Assembly: GCF_000600005.1 (NCBI RefSeq)
Contig: NZ_CP007446.1
Coordinates: 832,894-896,893, forward strand
Length of the DNA: 64,000 nt
DNA from: Snodgrassella alvi wkB2
Lineage (GTDB): Bacteria > Pseudomonadota > Gammaproteobacteria > Burkholderiales > Neisseriaceae
Direction: 5' to 3'
The translations under genes and the position numbers were made by a program. The notes under the pieces are model-generated. The model was not told the DNA's origin and did no database searches. It worked only from the letters and a program-made list of their open reading frames with translations. Every line of letters starts with the position of its first letter. The first letter of the stretch is position 1. Below are positions 1 to 7,958 of this stretch, piece by piece.

Positions 1-1838
1 TTCAAATCTTGCCGGGCAATTTCAAAGCCGTCGGTATTTTCATAAATTACTTTCAAACGTGCTTTGGCTACATCACTAAGAGGTTCACTGAATAACAATA
101 CACAGCGGCTGGCTGCTGCTCCACGTCCCACCCGACCGCGAAGCTGATGCAATTGTGCCAGTCCCATACGTTCAGCATGTTCTATTACCATCAGACTGGC
201 ATTGGGTACATCTACACCAACTTCAATCACTGTTGTAGCCACCAGTACCTGAATACTGCCTTCAACAAATTCTGTCATAACAGCTGCTTTTTCTGCCGGC
301 TTGAGCCGTCCATGTATTAAGCCTATATTCAGTTCCGGTAACGCCGTCTGTAATTCAGCAACTGTATCTACGGCAGTTTGCAATTGCAGTACTTCAGATT
401 CTTCAATTAACGGACAGACCCAGTATACCTGCCGGCCTTGTGCACAGGTATGCTTTACCAGTTTTTCAACTTCCTGACGGCGGGCAGTGTTTACCAGACG
501 GGTTATAACAGGTGTTCTTCCGGGAGGCAGTTCATCAATGACAGAAACATCCAGATCGGCAAAAAAACTCATTGCCAGTGTGCGTGGTATTGGTGTGGCG
601 GACATCATCAGCTGATGTACATCTTCACCTTTATTTTTTAATGCCAGACGCTGGGCAACACCAAATCTGTGCTGTTCATCAACAATAATCAGACCCAGAT
701 TATGAAAAGTAACATCATCCTGAAATAGAGCATGCGTACCTATTGCCAGCTGAGCAGTACCATCTGCCAGTTCTTTCCGTGCGTCATCACGGGCTTTTTT
801 GCGCATACTGCCTGAAAGTCTGGCAATCCGGATTCCTAAAGGTGAAAACCATTGTGTGAATTTCAGATAATGTTGTTCAGCCAGAATTTCTGTAGGTGCC
901 ATGACCGCTACCTGAAAACCGGCTTCTATTGCTATTGCCGCTGCCAGAGCACAAACAATGGTTTTACCGCTGCCCACATCTCCCTGCAGTAAACGGTGCA
1001 TCGGGTGTGTCTGGGCTAAATCATCAGTGATTTCAGCAAGAGCACGCTGCTGAGCTTCTGTTAAGGTAAAACTCAGATTAGCCAGTAAATGCTCACTAAT
1101 ATGGCCGTTACCAGTTAAAGCTTTTGCATGCCCGTTTAAGCGTTGCTGGCGTGCCAGCCTCATGGATAACTGCTGAGCCAGCAATTCATCAAATTTCAGC
1201 CTTTGCCATGCTGGTAAAGTACCTTCATGTAAATCACGCGCAGTGTACTCTGGCGGTGGGGAGTGCAGAAAAATCAGGCTTTCCAGCAGAGGAGGTAATT
1301 GTAACTGCTGTAATAATTCAGCCGGCAGTGTATCATCTGCCGGCAGATGCTTGAGTGCAGCCTGAATCAGCCGGCGAAGGGCAGGCTGGTTTAGTCCGTT
1401 AACGGTGGGATAAACGGGAGTGAGGCTTTCTGCCAGTCCTTTATCAATATCAGTGCGAATTTTTGGGTGCACCATTTCATCGCCAAAAAAACCATGTCTG
1501 ATTTCACCCAGAGCCCGAATCACATTACCTTCTGCCAGTTGTTTTTGCTGATTAGGATAAAAATGCAAAAATCGTAGATACAAGACATGTCCGGATACAT
1601 CCTGAACTTGTACTACCAGCTGTTTGCGCGGACGAAATTGTATTTGCTGATGAATAACAGTAGCTTCGATCTGTACCGGCACCCCGTTCTGTGCATCAGC
1701 AATCGGCGTAATATGTGTCTCATCTTCATAGCGTAACGGTAGGTGTAAAGCCAAATCCCAAATATTAGTAATATTGAGTTTGGTCAGTTTGGCAAGCGTA
1801 TTGGCACTTACTGGAAAGGGAAAATCAGCAGTAGACAT
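1..1838 (-). CDS. recG: ATP-dependent DNA helicase RecG (3' end outside window)
   Basis: RecG is a superfamily 2 helicase that remodels stalled forks and branch-migrates Holliday junctions. About 612 residues are visible from an ATG at 1838 and the reading frame is open to the window edge, so roughly the last 65-70 residues of a normal ~680-residue protein are missing. An N-terminal OB/wedge region is followed by the helicase core: Walker A GDVGSGKT near residues 285-292 (bases ~965-990), a DEQH box near 384 (bases ~675-687), SATPIPRT near 411 (motif III) and GRVGRG near 566 (motif VI, bases 121-140). The gene is followed on its 5' side by ilvD on the same strand, separated by the ilvD terminator. 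The start is judged from family length; no strong ribosome binding site stands out. Confidence 0.95.
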   Translation of the reverse strand, partial: MSTADFPFPVSANTLAKLTKLNITNIWDLALHLPLRYEDETHITPIADAQNGVPVQIEATVIHQQIQFRPRKQLVVQVQDVSGHVLYLRFLHFYPNQQKQLAEGNVIRALGEIRHGFFGDEMVHPKIRTDIDKGLAESLTPVYPTVNGLNQPALRRLIQAALKHLPADDTLPAELLQQLQLPPLLESLIFLHSPPPEYTARDLHEGTLPAWQRLKFDELLAQQLSMRLARQQRLNGHAKALTGNGHISEHLLANLSFTLTEAQQRALAEITDDLAQTHPMHRLLQGDVGSGKTIVCALAAAIAIEAGFQVAVMAPTEILAEQHYLKFTQWFSPLGIRIARLSGSMRKKARDDARKELADGTAQLAIGTHALFQDDVTFHNLGLIIVDEQHRFGVAQRLALKNKGEDVHQLMMSATPIPRTLAMSFFADLDVSVIDELPPGRTPVITRLVNTARRQEVEKLVKHTCAQGRQVYWVCPLIEESEVLQLQTAVDTVAELQTALPELNIGLIHGRLKPAEKAAVMTEFVEGSIQVLVATTVIEVGVDVPNASLMVIEHAERMGLAQLHQLRGRVGRGAAASRCVLLFSEPLSDVAKARLKVIYENTDGFEIARQDL

Positions 1839-1981
1839 AGTGACAAACAGTAAAAGCATATTACAACATGGTTACGATAGCATGTTTGCACATATAGCGC
1901 TAATCTGACCACTTTAATCATATTTAAAGAATTGATCAGAATATCAAATTAATACACTGTGTATTTTGATTAAAAAAATAA

Positions 1982-2013
1982 ACCCGTTTCGCTATCCGGA
2001 CAGCGAAACGGGT
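1982..2013 (-). terminator. Rho-independent terminator of ilvD
   Basis: A perfect 12-bp inverted repeat (1982-1993 with 2002-2013, 8-base loop) lies 17 bases past the ilvD stop. Read on the minus strand the stem is followed by a T-rich tract (TTTATTTTTTT). It separates ilvD from recG. Confidence 0.9.
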
Positions 2014-2029
2014 ACTCTGACAGAATGAA

Positions 2030-3898
2030 TTAATCTTGTCGCTCTACTTGTGTTACATCACGTACAGCACCGGTATCAGCACTTGTAGTCATGGCTGCAT
2101 AGGCACGTAAAGCAACAGAGACATGACGCTGACGTTTAACAGGTTTCCATGCACGAGCACCACGACTTTCCATTTCTGTGCGGCGTTGTACTAACTCTGC
2201 ATCAGATACAGCCAGATGTATCCGGCGTTCAGGAATATCAATTTCGATAATATCTCCTTCCTGTACCAGCCCGATATTGCCGCCTTCGGCAGCTTCAGGA
2301 GAAGCATGACCAATTGAAAGCCCCGAAGTGCCCCCGGAAAAACGGCCGTCTGTAAGCAGAGCACATGCTTTACCCAAACCTTTAGATTTCAGATAACTGG
2401 TCGGATAAAGCATTTCCTGCATTCCGGGGCCGCCTTTGGGACCCTCATAACGGATAATAACCACATCACCAGCTACTATTTGGTTACCCAGAATGGCTTC
2501 AACAGCCTCATCCTGACTTTCAAACACCCGGGCACGGCCGGTAAATTTAAGAATACTATCATCTACACCAGCCGTTTTAACTACACAGCCACGTTCTGCG
2601 AGATTACCGAATAACACAGCAAGACCGCCGTCCTGAGAATAAGCATGCTGTTTATCACGGATACAGCCATTTTCACGATCCAGGTCCAGAGAAGGCCACA
2701 TCGCGTTTTGTGAGAAGGCCTCTGTTGAACGGATACCGCCCGGTGCAGCCCGATATCGTTGTATTGCCTCAGTATTGTTCTGATTGCTTACATCCCAGTG
2801 CTTAATCGCATCTGCCAGTGTAGGCATATGTACAGTATGTACACTGGTATCTAGTAAACCGGCATGATTAAGCTGGGATAAAATGGCCATAACACCGCCG
2901 GCACGATGCACATCTTCCATGTGATATTTCTGTGTAGCCGGAGCCACTTTACACAGGCAGGGTACATGGCGGCTTAACTGATCAATATCAGCCATTTTAA
3001 AATTAACACCGGCCTCGGTGGCGGCTGCCAGTAAGTGTAATACCGTATTGGTAGAACCACCCATAGCAATATCCAGACTCATAGCATTATTAAAAGCTGC
3101 CTTAGTTGCAATACTGCGCGGAAGCACACTGGAGTCATCCTGTTCATAATAGCGTTTGGCTAATTCAACAATACGCCGGCCTGCTTCAAGAAAAAGTTCT
3201 TTACGTAATGCATGAGTAGCGAGTAAAGAACCATTACCGGGTAAGGATAAACCCAGCGCTTCAGTCAGACAGTTCATTGAATTAGCCGTAAACATACCTG
3301 AGCATGAACCGCAGGTAGGGCAGGCACTACGCTCCACTTGTGCAACCGTTTCATCGCTGATTTTATCGTTACCAGCCTCAATCATTGCATCAATCAGATC
3401 CAGCTTGCGGATTTGTTGCTCACCATTGGTGGTAGCGATAATTTTACCTGCCTCCATCGGACCACCGGAGACAAAAATAGTCGGAATGTTCAAGCGCATG
3501 GATGCCATCAGCATTCCCGGAGTAATTTTGTCACAGTTGGATATACACACCAGTGCATCAGCACAATGTGCGTTGACCATATATTCCACACTATCCGCAA
3601 TCAGGTCGCGTGAAGGCAGGCTATAAAGCATTCCTTCATGTCCCATAGCGATGCCATCATCAACCGCGATGGTATTAAATTCCTTGGCAATACCGCCAGA
3701 ACGTTCAATTTCACGTGCTACCAGCTGACCTATATCGTGCAAATGCACATGTCCGGGAACAAATTGGGTAAAAGAATTGGCTATGGCAATAATCGGTTTA
3801 CCAAAATCACTATCAGCGACACCTGTTGCACGCCAGAGCGCACGTGCACCGGCCATATTACGCCCATGTGTAGAAGTTTGTGAACGGTATTGTGGCAT
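2030..3898 (-). CDS. ilvD: Dihydroxy-acid dehydratase
   Basis: Converts 2,3-dihydroxy-3-methylvalerate and 2,3-dihydroxyisovalerate to the 2-keto acids in isoleucine and valine synthesis; a cytosolic Fe-S enzyme. The 622-residue product is close to E. coli IlvD (616). Cluster cysteines are visible at C122 (CDKITPG) and in CPTCGSCSG (C193-C199). The start at 3898 ([10 protein letters not shown]) is chosen because it has AAGGGAA just upstream and the homologous N-terminus begins there. The frame stays open 38 codons further upstream to 4012, but that stretch looks like leader sequence (see the leader entry). No other ilv gene is in the window. Confidence 0.96.
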   Translation of the reverse strand: MPQYRSQTSTHGRNMAGARALWRATGVADSDFGKPIIAIANSFTQFVPGHVHLHDIGQLVAREIERSGGIAKEFNTIAVDDGIAMGHEGMLYSLPSRDLIADSVEYMVNAHCADALVCISNCDKITPGMLMASMRLNIPTIFVSGGPMEAGKIIATTNGEQQIRKLDLIDAMIEAGNDKISDETVAQVERSACPTCGSCSGMFTANSMNCLTEALGLSLPGNGSLLATHALRKELFLEAGRRIVELAKRYYEQDDSSVLPRSIATKAAFNNAMSLDIAMGGSTNTVLHLLAAATEAGVNFKMADIDQLSRHVPCLCKVAPATQKYHMEDVHRAGGVMAILSQLNHAGLLDTSVHTVHMPTLADAIKHWDVSNQNNTEAIQRYRAAPGGIRSTEAFSQNAMWPSLDLDRENGCIRDKQHAYSQDGGLAVLFGNLAERGCVVKTAGVDDSILKFTGRARVFESQDEAVEAILGNQIVAGDVVIIRYEGPKGGPGMQEMLYPTSYLKSKGLGKACALLTDGRFSGGTSGLSIGHASPEAAEGGNIGLVQEGDIIEIDIPERRIHLAVSDAELVQRRTEMESRGARAWKPVKRQRHVSVALRAYAAMTTSADTGAVRDVTQVERQD

Positions 3899-4012
3899 TA
3901 TGCATTCCCTTGTATTGGTTTTTATCTGTAAATGTAAAACAACTGCCAGCATGGTACGCAGGCAGTTGATGTTTGTAAACTTAGAACTGAGTTGATTATA
4001 TAATTTTAACAA
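3899..4012 (-). promoter_or_regulatory. ilvD leader with hairpin and in-frame upstream codons
   Basis: Upstream of the ilvD start the reading frame stays open for 38 codons and contains a Leu/Val-rich stretch ([10 protein letters not shown]). The DNA coding for this stretch carries an 8-bp hairpin (3940-3947 with 3961-3968, 13-base loop) followed on the minus strand by TTTTACATTT. A Leu/Val-rich coding leader next to a hairpin recalls branched-chain amino acid attenuation. However, there is no separate stop codon before ilvD, so a classic attenuator is not shown. It could equally be untranslated leader or an N-terminal extension. Confidence 0.35.
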
Positions 4013-4087
4013 GTTAATTTCAGACTACACAGAAATTAATATTGCTGAAACGACATATCAGTATGTAATATTCTTAAGTATATATAA

Positions 4088-4459
4088 TTATACTTTTATG
4101 ACAATTGTTTTGGCCAAATAATCTTGGAGAGTACGACGATTGGCCTCTGTTCTGAACAGCATAAAAAAACAAATAAATGTAATTAAATAGTTAAATATTT
4201 TCTCAGTAGATTCAGGATTAAGGTTAAAAATTTCAATCAATAAGTATGAAAAAATAATGATAATTGTTTGAAACAAAATTTCACGAATTAATACAGTACC
4301 GACAAATCCCGGATTGCGTCCGTCAAGGTTAATAACTTTAATTTTCATAATGCGCTTACCAAATGACTGACCAGTTTTACTCATCATAATCCATTGTGCT
4401 GTGATAAATGGTATTGAAGGTATACACGGTGGCAGTTTATAGGTAAAAAGATAATGGGT
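4088..4459 (-). pseudogene. RDD-family membrane protein, C-terminal remnant
   Basis: A 99-residue frame can start at 4387, but residues alignable to the intact neighbour continue in frame upstream of that ATG up to an in-frame TGA at 4460-4462. The part just before the ATG (TAQWIM) sits where the intact RDD protein has QFIQM. The shared core TGQSxGKRxMKIKVI, then VLIREI and the tail RTLQDYLAKTIVIKV match the intact gene at 4875-5636. The N-terminal half with the Arg-Asp-Asp region is missing. I read it as a 5'-truncated copy; it might still be expressed as a short membrane peptide. Confidence 0.75.
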
Positions 4460-4788
4460 TCAGGGTAATATACCTTAATATTAGGTTGTCTGATTTTTGG
4501 ATTAATGTGATAAAAAGGGAGATCATTTATTATTTATATTTATTTTTTCTTGTAATAACTATTTTTTATTTACCAGATCTACATAATGAGGATTTTTGGA
4601 ATTTTTTCTTACTGACGTTGCTTAAGCTATGGTCATCAGTAACAACACTTCCGTTATTATTTATCATTCTTTTGGTAAATATATTCAATTTAACGTGTCT
4701 ATATCGACTACTTTCAGATAAATTTTTATCTATCACTTTACAGGATAAACTTGCAAAAACCAAAGTAGTACAAAATATTTCAAAATAG
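4447..4788 (+). pseudogene. RDD-family C-terminal remnant, inverted
   Basis: A frame on the plus strand, open from 4447 (preceding TAA at 4444) with a possible TTG start at 4486, encodes about 113 residues. It has KxNG, then NVIKREIIYYLYL and a tail TLQDKLAKTKVVQ, matching positions of the RDD paralogs (KKNG, NVVLIREIFYTF, TLQDFLANTIVVK). Two hydrophobic segments are present. Its broken 5' end meets the broken 5' end of the minus-strand remnant at about 4444-4462, so the two halves lie back to back. More diverged than its neighbour; most likely decayed. Confidence 0.6.
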
Positions 4789-4836
4789 CTTTATAAAAAA
4801 TATATTAATATTATTTGAGTAATTTTAAATTTAGTC

Positions 4837-4868
4837 AGCCTCAAGAAATTTTAATTTTTCCTGAGGCT
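4837..4868. terminator. Hairpin between convergent RDD genes
   Basis: AGCCTCA (4837-4843) pairs with TGAGGCT (4862-4868), with the stem continuing inward after one mismatch. It sits 7 bases past the stop of the intact RDD gene (minus) and 49 bases past the plus-strand remnant, so it could serve both directions. T-rich on both sides. Confidence 0.55.
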
Positions 4869-4874
4869 TCTTAG

Positions 4875-5636
4875 TTATTTAATTTTAACAACGATTGTAT
4901 TAGCCAAAAAGTCTTGCAGTGTACGATAATCTGATTTTCTTATAAATAACATAATTATACAAATAAAAAGAAATAAAGTTGAAAATTCAGTGAATATACA
5001 TAAAATCCTATATAAATAATTTAAAAATTTATAAATAAAATTCTGGTAAACTCCAACATTTTTAGCGAAATCCATTAGATTGGGTGGCACATCTATTATT
5101 ATTATTAACATTGTAAAAAGGATAAGAGTAATGAATGTATAAAAAATTTCACGAATTAATACTACATTGAAAAAGCCAGCTTTCTCACCATTCTTTTTAA
5201 TAACTTTGATTTTCATTAATCGCTTACCAACAGATTGGCCTGTTAGACTCATTTGTATAAATTGAAATACAACATAAATGAGTAAAGGTAATATGATATA
5301 TAAGAATATTCGTATTGGTTGATGTACACCTCCCTCAAACTCATTATCCATAAATAAGAATGAAAAAATAGATTCTATTGACTTATCAGTTCTATAATCT
5401 GCAAAAAACCATAATTCAAAAGGATTTATAATATTTTGTGAATGATTCGATTCATAATCAGTTTGAAAATTGTAAACATGTAAAGCAATGTAAAATATAA
5501 AATAATATATTACATAATTAATCAGATATGCTGTAACTCTTTTCCATGGCGGAGCCAGTTCAACCAGGCCGCCTTTTTCTGTCATTAAAAAATTATGTTT
5601 ATCATTTAATGCTGATGATTGTCGAGTACGGGACAT
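4875..5636 (-). CDS. RDD family membrane protein
   Basis: 253 residues. The RDD domain is an integral membrane domain of mostly unknown function, in some cases tied to ion or small-solute transport. Visible: a polar N-terminus; PPWKRVTAYLINY leading into the first membrane helix (~residues 28-52), where the usual Arg-Asp-Asp is weakly kept; further helices at about 108-128, 160-185 and 215-240; the family core TGQSVGKRLMKIKVI; and the terminal RTLQDFLANTIVVK. A possible ribosome binding site (AGGAGA) lies 13 bases before the ATG, rather far; an internal Met at residue 18 is an alternative start. Two broken copies of the same family lie just downstream. Coding DNA is very AT-rich compared with nusB next door. 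Confidence 0.8.
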   Translation of the reverse strand: MSRTRQSSALNDKHNFLMTEKGGLVELAPPWKRVTAYLINYVIYYFIFYIALHVYNFQTDYESNHSQNIINPFELWFFADYRTDKSIESIFSFLFMDNEFEGGVHQPIRIFLYIILPLLIYVVFQFIQMSLTGQSVGKRLMKIKVIKKNGEKAGFFNVVLIREIFYTFITLILFTMLIIIIDVPPNLMDFAKNVGVYQNFIYKFLNYLYRILCIFTEFSTLFLFICIIMLFIRKSDYRTLQDFLANTIVVKIK

Positions 5637-5715
5637 AAATTTTATAAATCTCCTAGTGTGAAATCAAACTCAATATGCTTATAAATCAGCAATGTTTTAA
5701 GTTAATTTTTATAAA

Positions 5716-5747
5716 AAATAATATTATAGATTTACATAATATTATTT
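5716..5747. repeat. AT-only inverted repeat upstream of RDD gene
   Basis: A perfect 11-bp inverted repeat of A and T only (5716-5726 with 5737-5747, 10-base spacer), about 80 bases before the RDD start. It could be an operator or simply AT-rich drift. Confidence 0.4.
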
Positions 5748-5814
5748 GATAATAATATCAGAATTTATTTATATTTCATTAGATTTATTTGGTAAATATG
5801 TTTTTTTATAAATA

Positions 5815-5847
5815 AAAACAGATATTTTTAAATAAAATATCTGTTTT
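5815..5847 (-). terminator. Terminator of the ribBA-ribH-nusB group
   Basis: A perfect 14-bp stem (5815-5828 with 5834-5847) with a 5-base loop, 26 bases past the nusB stop. On the minus strand it is followed by a T-rich run. Confidence 0.8.
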
Positions 5848-5872
5848 ATGATATAGCTAATCCGTTTTTATA

Positions 5873-6295
5873 TCATGCAGGTGTTCTCAACTCAGCTGAG
5901 AGTTTATCCAGAATACCATTAATGAATTTATAGCCATCGGTACCACCAAAGGTTTTAGTAATTTCGATAGCTTCATTGATAATTACCGGATGGGGTGTTT
6001 CCGGCATGGCAGAAAGTTCATGGCAGGCCATCAGCAGTACAGCCCGTTCAACTGGATTAAGCTCATCTTCGTGGCGGTCCAGCAGAGGACGGATCCGTTT
6101 CATGTAATCACGCTGATTGTTATAGGCACCAAAAAATATCTGGGTAAACAATTCTTCATCAGCTTTGGCGAAATATTCATTATCACGAATATTCTGCGCA
6201 ATAATAGCAGCTGATTCTTCGTTATTCAGTTGTGCCTGATATAAAGCCTGAACAGCAAACTGACGTGCACGACGACGTGGTGTAATCATTGACAT
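5873..6295 (-). CDS. nusB: Transcription antitermination protein NusB
   Basis: NusB binds boxA RNA with ribosomal protein S10 (NusE) in the antitermination complex acting on rRNA operons. The 140-residue all-helical protein has the usual length and N-terminus (TPRRRARQFAVQALYQ) and the conserved NPVERAVLLMACHEL and PVIINEAIEI segments. It follows ribH by 28 bases on the same strand, the common ribH-nusB arrangement, and ends before a strong terminator. Confidence 0.97.
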   Translation of the reverse strand: MSMITPRRRARQFAVQALYQAQLNNEESAAIIAQNIRDNEYFAKADEELFTQIFFGAYNNQRDYMKRIRPLLDRHEDELNPVERAVLLMACHELSAMPETPHPVIINEAIEITKTFGGTDGYKFINGILDKLSAELRTPA

Positions 6296-6323
6296 GTATA
6301 CAATGTCCTTGTTTAATAAATAA

Positions 6324-6776
6324 TCAATATTGAATTTTAAGCAGATTGGCCATTTCTACTGCAACTATAGCCGCTTCACTGCCTTTATTGTGCATACGCG
6401 CCAGTGCCTGAGCATCGTTCTCGGTAGTCAGTATGGCATTGGCAATGGGTATATTGTGATCCAGACTAACTCGGGATACACCTGCGGCAGCTTCGTTGGA
6501 CACCAGCTCAAAATGATAAGTCTCACCGCGGATAACCACTCCGATGGCCACCAAAGCATCAAATTTGCCGCTACCAGCCATGCTTTTCAATACCAGAGGT
6601 ACTTCTAAAGCACCCGGCACAGTAGCCAAAGTTATATCGCTGTCTTTAACCCCCAGTTTAACCAAGCGGCTGCAACAGGCTTTGACCAGCTCTGCTCCGA
6701 TAGGATTAGTAAAGCGTGCCTGTACAATGCCTATACGCAGGCCAGAGCCGTTATGTTCCGGGGTGATGGTATTCAT
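6324..6776 (-). CDS. ribH: 6,7-dimethyl-8-ribityllumazine synthase
   Basis: Condenses 5-amino-6-ribitylaminouracil with 3,4-dihydroxy-2-butanone 4-phosphate, the penultimate riboflavin step; forms capsid-like assemblies. 150 residues, typical length. Visible: IVQARFTNPIGAELV at the N-terminus, TVPGALEVPLVLK, the IGVVIRGETYHFE segment of the active site, and HNKGSEAA near the C-terminus. Its butanone substrate would come from the RibB domain encoded at 7959-9047, and its product is used by the riboflavin synthase at 11543-12166. An 8-bp inverted repeat (6832-6839 with 6855-6862) lies in the gap upstream. Confidence 0.97.
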   Translation of the reverse strand: MNTITPEHNGSGLRIGIVQARFTNPIGAELVKACCSRLVKLGVKDSDITLATVPGALEVPLVLKSMAGSGKFDALVAIGVVIRGETYHFELVSNEAAAGVSRVSLDHNIPIANAILTTENDAQALARMHNKGSEAAIVAVEMANLLKIQY

Positions 6777-6909
6777 TCAGTTTCCTTTTTTCATCTGTTA
6801 CGCCTCAAGCACCATTGCATTGTCCGGAATAAAATACTTACATCACAGACATACAAGTATTTATGCTTAGCATTCTGATTTTACCGAATTTGCCAATAGG
6901 GTGGAATGT

Positions 6910-7806
6910 TTAAACCGTTTTTTTCTGTTTGTGTCTGGGCTTAAGTGAGCCCAGATAAATGGCCAGTAAGGTCAGTGCAGTACCAGTCCATTGCACAGTA
7001 TTTATCGGTTTATTCAGCAAGAAAAAATCGATCAGAATAGCAGCAACAGGTTCACTTAATAATAATAAACCGGTTAAAGTCAGTGACAGCAAAGGTACGG
7101 CATAAGCAATTAACCCCCAGGCAAAACACTGCATGACCACACCGTAAATCATGATCAGAAGAATATCTTTTGTGTTAGTAGGCCAGAAATGGCTTGAATC
7201 AATGAGAATACTTGGCACAATTAATGCACCGACTGCTCCGACGCTGACCAGCAGCATCAGCGGAAATAATGCAACCGGCTCTGCCAGATGTGCCTGACGA
7301 ATACATGCCATGGAAGCAGCCATTGCTGCACCGGAAATCAGACCGATAAAAATACCATAACCACCATGTGAATTGTGTCTGAGTTCAGGGTGGGCGATCA
7401 GTAAAATACCGATTACAGACAATATCATGCTAAATAGTTGTAATTTGCTCTGTCGTTCACCGAAGAAAAACCAGGCAATTGCCGCCAGAAAAAAAATCTG
7501 CATACTGTTGAGCAGAGTAGAAATTCCCGGACCTACTGCATGAATGCTTTCATGCCAGAATGCCAGATCAAAACCTAAAAATACACCTGATAGCATACAA
7601 AACCGTTTTGCTTTATTGCTTTCAGGCAGTTTCTGACCAAAATAGCGACTTAAAAACAGAAAAACGATACCACCAATGAATACACGCCATAATGCAATGG
7701 CATAAGAACCAATAGATACAAATTTAACAATCAGGCTGCCGAGTCCGAAAACAACGCAGCCGAAAGTTAAACCGGAAGCAGCCCATTTTTGCGGGGTCAG
7801 TTGCAT
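6910..7806 (-). CDS. EamA/DMT-family transporter, candidate riboflavin carrier
   Basis: 298 residues with about ten hydrophobic helices in two EamA repeats, typical of the drug/metabolite transporter superfamily (inner membrane). The substrate cannot be read from sequence. The gene lies between ribBA and ribH on the same strand. EamA-type RibN proteins import riboflavin in some Proteobacteria, so a flavin-related role is a reasonable guess from context only; amino acid or metabolite export is the alternative. AAGGATGGTATCTA before the ATG gives a plausible ribosome binding site. A structured GC-richer leader precedes it. Confidence 0.85.
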   Translation of the reverse strand: MQLTPQKWAASGLTFGCVVFGLGSLIVKFVSIGSYAIALWRVFIGGIVFLFLSRYFGQKLPESNKAKRFCMLSGVFLGFDLAFWHESIHAVGPGISTLLNSMQIFFLAAIAWFFFGERQSKLQLFSMILSVIGILLIAHPELRHNSHGGYGIFIGLISGAAMAASMACIRQAHLAEPVALFPLMLLVSVGAVGALIVPSILIDSSHFWPTNTKDILLIMIYGVVMQCFAWGLIAYAVPLLSLTLTGLLLLSEPVAAILIDFFLLNKPINTVQWTGTALTLLAIYLGSLKPRHKQKKTV

Positions 7807-7839
7807 TAGATACCATCCTTAAATAACAGCCATTACAAT

Positions 7840-7911
7840 AGGCTGTCGGAAAATACCCGATGCCGGTGTTCCATGGCAACAGATAATTCAGACAGCCTGA
7901 GGTGGGGTATT
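7840..7911 (-). promoter_or_regulatory. Structured leader, possible pseudoknot, before EamA gene
   Basis: Two perfect stems interleave: 7840-7847 with 7891-7898 (AGGCTGTC/GACAGCCT, 8 bp) and 7852-7858 with 7905-7911 (AATACCC/GGGTATT, 7 bp). In this order they make a pseudoknot topology, with a 32-base inner segment that can form a small TGCC/GGCA hairpin. On the minus strand it ends 33 bases before the EamA ATG and begins 48 bases after the ribBA stop. The 7840 and 7887 arms resemble DNA uptake sequences (AGGCTGTCGGAA and, inverted, AGGCTGTCTGAA), so an inverted-DUS terminator is the rival reading. Confidence 0.45.
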
Positions 7912-7958
7912 GTATTTAATTGTGTTACTAAAATATATACTTGTTTAGTAAAGAATTA

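Noticed and set aside
3338-3995. Plus-strand frames opposite ilvD
   Set aside because: Fully overlapped by a conserved gene and without any recognisable protein motif.
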